Positions 26,523-33,977 of a stretch of DNA of 53,953 bases are shown one piece after another; the stretch's first letter is position 1, and every line of letters begins with the position of its first letter. The notes beneath the pieces were generated by a model. It saw nothing but the letters and a program-made list of their open reading frames with translations. It did no database searches and was not told where the DNA came from. Source of the DNA: Pseudobutyrivibrio ruminis (GTDB lineage: Bacteria; Bacillota; Clostridia; Lachnospirales; Lachnospiraceae); NCBI GenBank assembly GCA_015057305.1, contig SVES01000020.1, positions 1-53,953 of the forward strand, given 5' to 3'. The translations under genes and the position numbers were made by a program.

Positions 26523-28301
26523 ATGAAAAAAAGAGTTGCAGACATTGTGATGGATGTCTTAGTAGAAAATGGTATAACAGTTTGTTTTTCTGTAGTGGGT
26601 GGAGGGGCAATGCATTTGGATAATGCATTGGCACTTAATGATAAGATTAATAAAGTATTTAATCACCACGAACAAGCCTGCGCTATGGCAGCAGAAGGAT
26701 ATGCGAAGGCATGTGGAAAAATGGCTGCGGTGTGTGTAACAAGTGGCCCAGGAGCTCTTAATACACTTAATGGTGTTGAGGGGGCGTATGTAGATAATGT
26801 ACCAATGATTGTTATTGCGGGACACCCTCGATGGGATACGACTGTTAATGTGACGGGACTAAATCTGAGATATAGGGGAGTTCAAGAATATGACATTATT
26901 CCTTCGGTAGAGGGAATGACGAAATATGCTAAGATGGTTACAGACCCATTGTCTATAAAACGAGAATTGCAAAGGGCGATAAATATTGCAAATCAGGGGC
27001 GTAAAGGACCAACTTGGCTAAGTATTCCATTAGATATCCAGAGCAAGATAGTTGAAATGGATGAATTGTATCCGATTGAGCCTATTGCGCAGCTTAAATA
27101 TACTTTAACAAATGAGAAAATCTACGAATTAAACAGGCTTATTACTGACTCTAATAGACCGGTCATCCTGCCAGGTTCAGGCGTGAGAACTGGAAACGCT
27201 ATAGATGAATTTAGACAATTTGCAAGTAAAATGAATATTCCTATTGTTAGTGGAGCTCTACTTCCTGATATAATGTGGGAATCTGCTGATAATTTCTATG
27301 GTACATCAGGCAATGTGGGCGAAAGAAGAGGCAATTTTATACTTCAGAATGCTGATTTAATCATAGCAATAGCAAATAGCTTGGCATTAAAGCAGACTGG
27401 ATTTAATCAAGATGCATTTGCGCCAAATGCGAAAATTGTAATGATTGATGCTGGTGAGGATGAATTTAAAAAACCAGGAGTAAAGGCAGATTTTGAAATA
27501 TATTGTGATGCGAAGACGTTTTTAAACGAAGCTAATAGAAGTATAAATCCGTGGAATACCAAACAAGATTGGATTGACTACTGTGATTCGGTAAAAGAAA
27601 TACTTGGAGATATTGATGAGCCAGTAATGGGTGACTCAATGTCTAGAGTGCCACAAGCTTTGTTTTGGAAAATTGTGAATGAAAAAATGCCAGAAAATGC
27701 CATGGTTGCATTAGGAAATAGTCCTGGTGGATGCGGAAGATTACAACATGCAATAAAGCATCCGAACCAACGAGTTATTGTAAATTACAATAGTGGTTCG
27801 ATGGGAGACGATTTACCAGAGGCAATTGGTATGATAGTTTCCGGAGCAGATGAAGTCATTTGTGCAACGGGCGATGGTTCCATAATGATGAATTTGCAAG
27901 AGCTGCAAACCATAAAAATGCATAATTATAATATTAAGATAGTGGTATTTTCAAATGAAGGCTATGGAGCTATTAGACAAACTAATAAGAATTTCTTCGA
28001 TGGTTTGTACATAGGTTGTGATGATAAAAGTGGCGTAAGTATGCCAGATTTTGAAAAGATTGCAATGGCATTCGATATACCTTTTAAACGATGTGATAAT
28101 ATTGGACAATTAACAGAATCTATCCAATGGCTATTTGATAATAATGGTCCACTATTGTTGGATTTATGCCAGGAGATTGATGATCCGGTGATGCCAAAGG
28201 TGATGTCGAAAATGAGAGAAGATGGAAGCTTCTTTACACCTCCATTGCAAGATATGTATCCATATATATCAGATGAGAAGATGAATCAACTGATGCTATA
28301 A
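26523..28301 (+). CDS. Second ThDP-dependent enzyme, acetolactate-synthase fold
   Basis: A 592-residue paralogue of the enzyme at 20891-22699. Catalytic Glu E50 lies in NHHEQACAMAAEGYAK, GDGS at 450-453, and the second half of the ThDP motif is NEGYG near 480. Both proteins end in a similar way (PKVMSKMREDGSFFTPPLQDMYP here, PKLSSKVMPDGSIVSPSMDDMFP there), a feature I do not associate with acetolactate synthase. It starts 3 nt after pseC. Two such enzymes imply two branched sugars or two acyl donors. Its pairing with PseC suggests an amino-sugar substrate, but that is inference. Confidence 0.84.
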   Translation: MKKRVADIVMDVLVENGITVCFSVVGGGAMHLDNALALNDKINKVFNHHEQACAMAAEGYAKACGKMAAVCVTSGPGALNTLNGVEGAYVDNVPMIVIAGHPRWDTTVNVTGLNLRYRGVQEYDIIPSVEGMTKYAKMVTDPLSIKRELQRAINIANQGRKGPTWLSIPLDIQSKIVEMDELYPIEPIAQLKYTLTNEKIYELNRLITDSNRPVILPGSGVRTGNAIDEFRQFASKMNIPIVSGALLPDIMWESADNFYGTSGNVGERRGNFILQNADLIIAIANSLALKQTGFNQDAFAPNAKIVMIDAGEDEFKKPGVKADFEIYCDAKTFLNEANRSINPWNTKQDWIDYCDSVKEILGDIDEPVMGDSMSRVPQALFWKIVNEKMPENAMVALGNSPGGCGRLQHAIKHPNQRVIVNYNSGSMGDDLPEAIGMIVSGADEVICATGDGSIMMNLQELQTIKMHNYNIKIVVFSNEGYGAIRQTNKNFFDGLYIGCDDKSGVSMPDFEKIAMAFDIPFKRCDNIGQLTESIQWLFDNNGPLLLDLCQEIDDPVMPKVMSKMREDGSFFTPPLQDMYPYISDEKMNQLML

Positions 28302-28335
28302 TAAATATATATAATAATTTTGTAAATAAAAAAAG

Positions 28336-28367
28336 CTTGACATATAATTAGTAGAGGACAAAATTTT
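28336..28367 (+). promoter_or_regulatory. Leader of repeat module 1: shared 12-mer, ribosome site, TTG start
   Basis: CTTGACATATAA at 28336-28347 differs in one base from CTTGACAAATAA at 32511-32522 in front of the second module, and lies at nearly the same distance from the repeat (33 and 35 nt). TTGACA looks like a -35 box, but there is no good -10 at 17 nt. TATAAT at 28343 with TTGTAA at 28320 would start RNA too close to the ribosome site. AGAGGA at 28353-28358 precedes TTG 28366. Aligning the two leaders puts AAA here where module 2 has its ATG, so module 1 starts two codons later. Confidence 0.55.
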
Positions 28368-30261
28368 GAGCAGAGCAGAGCAGAGCAGAGCAGAGCAGAG
28401 CAGAGCAGAGCAGAGCAGTCTTGTTTTAGCATTTTTAGGTGCAATGCTGGTTTCTATGGTTGCGAGTATTTATGTGCTTGTTGCAACTAGATTACTAAAA
28501 GAAGGCTATATTACAAATCTTCGAATATCATTGGCTATCGTAAACTTTACATGGTTGTCTTTGACGATTGGAAGTTATAGAGGGCTTAAGAGATATACAT
28601 GTAAATGTATAATATGTTCATCCATTTTGGTTATTCTTGTTGCGATATCAATGGTGAATGAGTATTGGTCACAATATTATACAATTTTTCCAATCCAGGC
28701 GATAAATCAAGAGACCAATGGATTTGCAGCGACTGATTTAATGTATTTCTCCACACTATCAGAAAGTTTCAAGAATTATGGGTATCCTTCTGCATTAATT
28801 AATAACGCTGAATTTCATAACTACCATTTTGTAGGCATGGCAATTGTTGGCATTATCGCTAAAATAACGTGTATGCCAGCAATATATATTTATTCATATT
28901 TGGTGCCTATAATTGCGTTTCCCCTATTTTTCTTTCTTCTACTGTGCGTGCCATACCTTTACCGAAATTTATGTAATCAAGGAAACAGCATAATAGGATT
29001 TCCAGATGTGATTTTGGTTAGTTGCTTTTTGACATATTTTTTTATAAGCAAAGAAATGGCCAATATGGTTACGGATTTAAAGTTGGACTGGTTGGTTAGC
29101 ATAAGTTATCTACTGTCTGGTATATTATTTTTATCATATTTTGCTCTAATAATATTTTTTAAGAGTAAACTGGAAAAAAGAGGAACAAAGATTAATTTAT
29201 ATTTAGTAACACCGTTATATATTGCTCTTCTTTCATATGGAAAAATATCTATTGGATTAATATTTACAGCATGTGCCTCATACTATTTAATTAGGCGTTA
29301 TAAAAATTTCAGCGCACCAGTTTATTATATAATTGTTTTTATAATGATATATATTCTTCCAAAGCATATATACTCCCCAGTGAAAAGTTTGTCAAATGGA
29401 AATATAGGAGATTTGTTTAGTATACTTGATTATTACAATGTCTTTTTGAATAAAAAACTAGTTGGGATACATTTTCTTACTGTTTTTGCTTATTCTATTA
29501 TCTTTATTCTATGGTCGATTAGAAATGAAAAAAACATTAAAGATATTTGGGGACTTTGTAAAAGAGGTAAATTAATCTCTGTTGAGGTATTAATACTTTC
29601 TTGTTTCTTAGGAATATTGCCAGGAAATATAATACATATAGCAAGTGGCAGCGCATGGTATTTTGTTTCTGTTCAACAGATTATTGCTGTAGGATTACTT
29701 ATAGCTTATAATGTTCCAAATGAATTGTTTGAAATACTATCAAAAAAGAAGTCTATTTCTTATAGAATTTGTTCGTATACTCTATTTATATGTTTAGCAC
29801 ATCAGTTTTTGTACAATGTATGGGGGCGCTTGTGTTCGTTTGAAAATGTAATATATGATGGTTCAATAAATGAAGGGGCTAGTAGTAGGATTGAAAAATC
29901 ATATTATTCAGAGGTTAGTGCGATTAATAAGATAACAGAAGGGCATAAGTCGGACTATTATATTTATGTTGATGATACTGCTGATATTTGGAAACGCTTT
30001 GATAAGATTGGCACAGCGGTTTGGTTTTATCCTGCTTTCACAGGTGTAGTCTGTATTGGTGAGATATATAATGATGAGAATGGAAACGTTTATTTTAACG
30101 ATGGTACATCAGAGGCAAGGGAATGGGGATATGTTTCTAAATATATTGAGCCGCGTATGACGTGGGATGATGCAATAGATAAAGCTCGAGAAGATAACAA
30201 AAAGGCTGTTATTCGAATAAGTAATAATCATAATATATATATTGAGGAAATAGGAGATTAA
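28366..30261 (+). CDS. Phase-variable multi-pass membrane protein, putative GT-C glycosyltransferase
   Basis: A 631-residue membrane protein whose first 17 residues are the repeat-encoded S-R-A-E-Q series. The first membrane helix starts right after the repeat. About eleven more hydrophobic segments follow up to residue 480, then a soluble C-terminal domain of about 150 residues. An outside-loop segment (NGFAATDLMYFSTLSESFKNYG, in part) resembles the donor loop of GT-C enzymes. Start TTG 28366 has AGAGGA 7-8 nt upstream. A 10-nt gap leads to the pyruvyltransferase-family gene, so a frameshift here would probably also lower those genes by polarity. The family is not certain; a polymerase is possible. 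Confidence 0.78.
   Translation: MSRAEQSRAEQSRAEQSSLVLAFLGAMLVSMVASIYVLVATRLLKEGYITNLRISLAIVNFTWLSLTIGSYRGLKRYTCKCIICSSILVILVAISMVNEYWSQYYTIFPIQAINQETNGFAATDLMYFSTLSESFKNYGYPSALINNAEFHNYHFVGMAIVGIIAKITCMPAIYIYSYLVPIIAFPLFFFLLLCVPYLYRNLCNQGNSIIGFPDVILVSCFLTYFFISKEMANMVTDLKLDWLVSISYLLSGILFLSYFALIIFFKSKLEKRGTKINLYLVTPLYIALLSYGKISIGLIFTACASYYLIRRYKNFSAPVYYIIVFIMIYILPKHIYSPVKSLSNGNIGDLFSILDYYNVFLNKKLVGIHFLTVFAYSIIFILWSIRNEKNIKDIWGLCKRGKLISVEVLILSCFLGILPGNIIHIASGSAWYFVSVQQIIAVGLLIAYNVPNELFEILSKKKSISYRICSYTLFICLAHQFLYNVWGRLCSFENVIYDGSINEGASSRIEKSYYSEVSAINKITEGHKSDYYIYVDDTADIWKRFDKIGTAVWFYPAFTGVVCIGEIYNDENGNVYFNDGTSEAREWGYVSKYIEPRMTWDDAIDKAREDNKKAVIRISNNHNIYIEEIGD
28368..28418 (+). repeat. Pentanucleotide tract (GAGCA)10, module 1
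   Basis: 51 nt of perfect period 5 (ten GAGCA plus one G), starting in the second codon of the 631-residue membrane protein. In frame it encodes SRAEQ repeated. Because 5 is not a multiple of 3, one repeat gained or lost shifts the frame. As sequenced the downstream gene is in frame (ON). The two other frames meet TAG within about five codons after the tract, or TAG about 24 codons after it. This is the structure of a slipped-strand phase-variation switch, as in Neisseria opa (CTCTT). Confidence 0.95.
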
Positions 30262-30271
30262 TGGAGAATAT

Positions 30272-31534
30272 ATGAAGTACGGAGTCATAATATATAACTA
30301 TGAGGATATTGCGATAAAATGCGCTGGATATAATTTAGGAGATCCTGTTCAAACTATTGCGGTGTTACACCTATATAAGCAAATGGGTATACCTGAGAAT
30401 GAAATTGTCCATATTGGGATGCAGCATTTAAAAGATTACAATGGTGAATATGTCATTTTACCTATCATTGGAGTTGGAATTGTAGGCGATTATGCACCCC
30501 CATATTCTGAAAGGATTATACCAATATTTATCAGTTCACATTTTGTCTTAGATGAATTAACACAAGAACAAATAAGTTATTTGAATCATCACGCTCCAAT
30601 AGGATGCAGAGATGAATGGTCTTTAAATACAATGCGTAAATACAATATTCCGTCTTATTTATCTGGATGTATAACCGTATTAATGCATCCCAAAATGGAT
30701 ACGCTGAATTGTAGAAATGACGGCAAAATATGGGCAATTGATGTTCCAGAGTTTATAAAACCTGAGTTAGAGAAGCACTTTGATAAGGAAAATATTATAT
30801 ACGGTACGCATTTGGTTCCATTTTCTCATGATGGTGCAATGACTGCAAAAGATACAAAAGACTATATTAATATGGCAAAGCAAAGAATAGAAGAATATAG
30901 GAAAGCTAAGCTTGTCATTTCAAGTAGGATGCATGCAATAATACCAGCGATGACGGCTGGAACACCAGTTATAGGGGTATTTGAAAATATATCATATAGA
31001 TTTTCGTGGCTAGACAAATATATTCCACTCTATACAGAGTCTGATATTGACAAAATAGATTGGACACCAAAATCGGTAGAAATTCAACAATATGATTTAA
31101 TTTATAAAGTCTTTTCCAAAAGAATTTCAGATATTTATAACAAATATGCGGATTATATGGATATCTCTTTATATTATGAAGAGAGGCATAAAGCTCAATA
31201 TGGAAATAGATATAAGAAAATAATTAACAGATTTATTGACAAAGAAAAAAAGGTAAATTATATGATATTTGGATGTGGCTTGATAGGGGCTGTTGCATAT
31301 AAAATCATCCAAGAAGAATATCCATATGCTAATTTTTTAGGGGCTATAGACAATTATGTTGAAGGGGAGTGGAAAGGAAAACCAGTGTACAAACCAAATA
31401 AAAATGTAATTTATCCTGATACAAAAATTATTATAGCTACATATTCTGGCAAAGAGTCAGCTTTAAATTTCATGAAATCATTAAATTACAAGGAGAATAG
31501 CAATTATTGTTATATTGCAACAACAAGCGGATGA
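30272..31534 (+). CDS. Polysaccharide pyruvyltransferase-family protein with extra C-terminal domain
   Basis: A 420-residue protein. The N-terminal 300 residues match the polysaccharide pyruvyl transferase family (CsaB/WcaK type): NLGDPVQTIAVLHLY, PIGCRDEWSLN, VISSRMHAIIPAMTAGTPVIGV. The last 100 residues (VNYMIFGCGLIGAVAYKII) look like a small Rossmann-type domain. Family members transfer pyruvate ketals to sugars, or in some cases sugars. GGAGA precedes the ATG, and the stop overlaps the next ATG (ATGA). It is a clear paralogue of 32718-33977, with the same length, the same motifs and the same extra domain. Confidence 0.85.
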   Translation: MKYGVIIYNYEDIAIKCAGYNLGDPVQTIAVLHLYKQMGIPENEIVHIGMQHLKDYNGEYVILPIIGVGIVGDYAPPYSERIIPIFISSHFVLDELTQEQISYLNHHAPIGCRDEWSLNTMRKYNIPSYLSGCITVLMHPKMDTLNCRNDGKIWAIDVPEFIKPELEKHFDKENIIYGTHLVPFSHDGAMTAKDTKDYINMAKQRIEEYRKAKLVISSRMHAIIPAMTAGTPVIGVFENISYRFSWLDKYIPLYTESDIDKIDWTPKSVEIQQYDLIYKVFSKRISDIYNKYADYMDISLYYEERHKAQYGNRYKKIINRFIDKEKKVNYMIFGCGLIGAVAYKIIQEEYPYANFLGAIDNYVEGEWKGKPVYKPNKNVIYPDTKIIIATYSGKESALNFMKSLNYKENSNYCYIATTSG

Positions 31535-32472
31535 AAAAAATTAGCATAGCAATTCCAACAAGGAATGAAGAGGATAATATACAACCATTAGTGGAATGTA
31601 TTAGGACAATATTCAAAGAAGAATTGACTGAATACGATTATGAAATAATAATTTCCGACAACAAGTCTAATGATGGCACACGACGGATAATTAGAGAAAT
31701 TTGTAAGAAGGATAGAAAGGTGAAGGCGATTTTTAATGCCAATAGTTTTTCGTACTCAGCAATAAATGCAATGATTAGTAGTACTGGAGAATGTACATTA
31801 TTGATGCCCGCTGATTTTCAAGATCCTCCTGAATTAATTCCCGATTTTGTTCATAAATGGGAAGAAGGTTTTGATGCAGTTGTCGGAGTTAAAACCGCAA
31901 GCAAAGAAAACCCTCTGATGTTTTGGATTAGAAAAAAATATTATTCACTAGTTAGAAAAATTAGTGATGTCAATCTTATAGAAAATTTTTCAATGTTTGC
32001 ATTATATGATAGGAAGATGGTAATGGCATTAAGTCAAGTTACAGATCCTTTGATTTATTTAAGAGGGTTATTAGTAGAATTCACTGATAGTATTGCAATT
32101 ATAGAATATACGCAAAATAAACGTGAAAGAGGCAAATCAAGTAATAATATCTATAGATTATATGATTTCGCAATGAGAGGAATCACATCCTATTCGAAGG
32201 TTCCTTTAAGAATGGCTATATTTACGGGTATGATAGGTTGTATCGTAGGAGTAATTACAGGGCTTTATTACTTGATAAAAAAGTTTGTGTATTGGAGTAC
32301 ATTTGATGCGGGAATTATACCATTAGTTGTATTAATAGTGTTGTTCGGATCGCTTCAAATGATAGTACTTGGTATTATGGGTGAATACATCATGAATATA
32401 AACGTTAGAGTGATGAATCATCCAAGAATTGTAGAGGATGAAAGAATCAATTTCGAGGATATAGAGTCATAA
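31531..32472 (+). CDS. GtrB/DPM1-like GT2 glycosyltransferase with membrane tail, module 1
   Basis: A 313-residue enzyme starting at ATG 31531, which overlaps the preceding stop by 4 nt; the upstream TTG (31507) is unlikely. ISIAIPTRNEEDNI, SDNKSNDGT, PADFQDPPEL (metal site near residue 93) and two membrane hairpins (about 225-300) place it with the polyprenyl-phosphate GT2 enzymes. It is closely related to 24262-25209 and 33964-34962. It completes the first repeat-headed module, presumably making the lipid-phosphate sugar used by the phase-variable membrane protein. Confidence 0.87.
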   Translation: MKKISIAIPTRNEEDNIQPLVECIRTIFKEELTEYDYEIIISDNKSNDGTRRIIREICKKDRKVKAIFNANSFSYSAINAMISSTGECTLLMPADFQDPPELIPDFVHKWEEGFDAVVGVKTASKENPLMFWIRKKYYSLVRKISDVNLIENFSMFALYDRKMVMALSQVTDPLIYLRGLLVEFTDSIAIIEYTQNKRERGKSSNNIYRLYDFAMRGITSYSKVPLRMAIFTGMIGCIVGVITGLYYLIKKFVYWSTFDAGIIPLVVLIVLFGSLQMIVLGIMGEYIMNINVRVMNHPRIVEDERINFEDIES

Positions 32473-32510
32473 TAGAGAAAAACTAAAAAATTAGGAAAAG
32501 ATAAAAAGTA

Positions 32511-32539
32511 CTTGACAAATAAAGGAGTTAGCGCAAATG
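32511..32539 (+). promoter_or_regulatory. Leader of repeat module 2: shared 12-mer, AGGAG, ATG
   Basis: CTTGACAAATAA at 32511-32522 repeats the element in front of module 1 with one mismatch. AGGAG at 32523-32527 lies 9 nt before ATG 32537, a good ribosome site. The sequence from the start into the repeat (ATTTTTAGCAG) matches module 1 (ATTTTGAGCAG) in 10 of 11 bases. A -10 at the right distance from TTGACA is not evident, so RNA may come from an upstream promoter. Confidence 0.55.
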
Positions 32540-32623
32540 ATTTTTAGCAGAGCAGAGCAGAGCAGAGCAGAGCAGAGCAGAGCAGAGCAGAGCAGAGCAG
32601 AGCAGAGCAATTGTAGGGTTTGA
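32537..32623 (+). CDS. Repeat-encoded leader peptide (28 codons), currently in the short frame
   Basis: A short open frame: ATG, Ile, Phe, four SRAEQ units, then SNCRV and TGA at 32621-32623. It has its own AGGAG site. A second frame hits TAG at 32614-32616. The third frame runs without a stop from the tract through the terminator hairpin at 32646-32691 to TAA at 32709-32711, only 6 nt before the next gene. Only one of three repeat lengths therefore lets ribosomes cross the terminator. The current length does not; one more repeat or two fewer would. I infer that this is a regulatory leader peptide and not a functional protein. Confidence 0.75.
   Translation: MIFSRAEQSRAEQSRAEQSRAEQSNCRV
32546..32609 (+). 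repeat. Pentanucleotide tract (AGCAG)12.8, module 2
   Basis: 64 nt of perfect period 5, the same unit as at 28368 but longer. It starts at codon 4 of the leader peptide. Both tracts are read in the same frame relative to the repeat (SRAEQ). The minus-strand reading (LLCSA repeats) is a shadow. Copy number may vary within the culture, so the sequenced number is a consensus. Confidence 0.95.
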
Positions 32624-32645
32624 TTGCTCTTATTTTGATAACAAG

Positions 32646-32691
32646 AAGGAAAGTATATTTTCTGTATTCAGAAAATATACTTTCCTTTTTT
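32646..32691 (+). terminator. Strong intrinsic terminator inside the leader of module 2
   Basis: Perfect 19-bp inverted repeat (left arm 32646-32664, right arm 32669-32687) with a TATT loop, followed by TTTT. The reading frame opened by a gain of one repeat passes through the whole hairpin without a stop. In the present frame translation stops 22 nt before the hairpin, so it is free to form. Confidence 0.9.
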
Positions 32692-32717
32692 GTTGTAAGA
32701 AAGGAGCCTAAAACAAA

Positions 32718-33977
32718 ATGAAATTTGCTAATATTTATTTTGATGGAAACAGAAAAGGCTCTGTTAATATAGGAGATGATTTGCAATTAGTGGCAATTGA
32801 AAATTTATATAAAGAAATGGGTATTAATTATGATGATGAAGTAGTCAGAATTGGATTATCAGAATTAAGTACTTATGATGGAGAATATGTGGTTTTACCT
32901 ATTTCCTTTCCTTTATATGGATATCGAGAGGGAACCTATATAACGATGTTTTCCCCTAAGATAATACCAGTTTTTTTAGCGCTCTCTATAATGAGTGGTA
33001 ATATAAGTCAAGAAGAATGTGATTATTTTCGTCGCTTTGAGCCAATAGGATGCCGCGATTATTACACGGCAAATCTTTTGAGAAAGAACAATATAATGGC
33101 ATATGTGAATGGGTGTATGACTGTAACGTTTCCGAAACAAAAAAACTTATTTGGAAGTAAAGTATATTTGGTAGATGTACCAGAAAGCTATTATAAATAT
33201 ATACCTTTGCATATATTGGAAGAATCGGTCATGTGTTCTCAGGTGTTATATGATTGTGCTAACCCAGAAAAAGAAATAAAAAATCGATTAGAAGAATATG
33301 CTAGAAATGCATCTTTAATAATAACTACTAGACTTCATTGTGCTATGCCTTGTTTGGCAATGGGGCTTCCAGTGATATTGATGAAAGATAAATATTCATT
33401 TAGATTTACTTTTGTTTCAAAATATATACATGTATACGAGAAAGAAGAATTTTCAGAAATAGATTGGAACCCGAAGTCTATAGATTTTGAACCTGAGAAA
33501 AGAAAAATTCTTGATTTGGCAAAAAAAAGAATTACAGAAACATGGGATAAATATTATGACATGTATGCTCTATCTGAGTTCTATGAAAAAAGCAATATTC
33601 GAAAAGATGCATATATTGAACATTTTGACAATGTAAAAGAATTCATTGATAAAAAATTTAACCAAAACGAATGCTTCAGGTATGCAGTATGGGGAATAAC
33701 GCAGAAAGCAGACATGATTTGTTCATATATAGAGAGTAACTACAAAAATGCAAGGTTATCATATGTTTATGACAAAAATAAAAAAATAGAATTTCATGGA
33801 GTTATGAGTGGAAATGATGATGATGTGATCACTGCTGATGATATTTTTGTATTTGTTACCGCAGCAACTGCTAATCCAATTGCTAAAGAAAAATTTGAAA
33901 AGATTGGGAAGACTAATTATCACATAAGTGATGATGGAATCGATGTTTCTAGGAGTGATGAAAATGATAGGAGATAA
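32718..33977 (+). CDS. Polysaccharide pyruvyltransferase-family protein, module 2
   Basis: A 419-residue paralogue of 30272-31534: NIGDDLQLVAIENLY, EPIGCRDYYTANLL, LIITTRLHCAMPCLAMGLPVIL, and a C-terminal 100-residue Rossmann-like domain starting at YAVWGITQKAD. AAAGGAG at 32700-32706 precedes ATG 32718 by 11 nt. It lies just behind a strong terminator, so its expression from upstream transcription should depend on read-through. The last 14 nt overlap the start of the next gene. Confidence 0.85.
   Translation: MKFANIYFDGNRKGSVNIGDDLQLVAIENLYKEMGINYDDEVVRIGLSELSTYDGEYVVLPISFPLYGYREGTYITMFSPKIIPVFLALSIMSGNISQEECDYFRRFEPIGCRDYYTANLLRKNNIMAYVNGCMTVTFPKQKNLFGSKVYLVDVPESYYKYIPLHILEESVMCSQVLYDCANPEKEIKNRLEEYARNASLIITTRLHCAMPCLAMGLPVILMKDKYSFRFTFVSKYIHVYEKEEFSEIDWNPKSIDFEPEKRKILDLAKKRITETWDKYYDMYALSEFYEKSNIRKDAYIEHFDNVKEFIDKKFNQNECFRYAVWGITQKADMICSYIESNYKNARLSYVYDKNKKIEFHGVMSGNDDDVITADDIFVFVTAATANPIAKEKFEKIGKTNYHISDDGIDVSRSDENDRR

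Noticed and set aside
28337-28348. TTGACATATAAT as a promoter
   Set aside because: The -35-like and -10-like boxes touch with no spacer, so they cannot act as one promoter. TATAAT with TTGTAA further upstream is possible but would place the RNA start inside the ribosome site.
28368-28418. Pentamer tract as a CRISPR array
   Set aside because: The unit is 5 bp without spacers; CRISPR repeats are 23-47 bp with unique spacers, and no cas genes are present.
32544-32786. Minus-strand frame with CSALL repeats
   Set aside because: It is the complement of the pentamer tract plus the terminator. It has no ribosome site on that strand and no similarity to a protein family.
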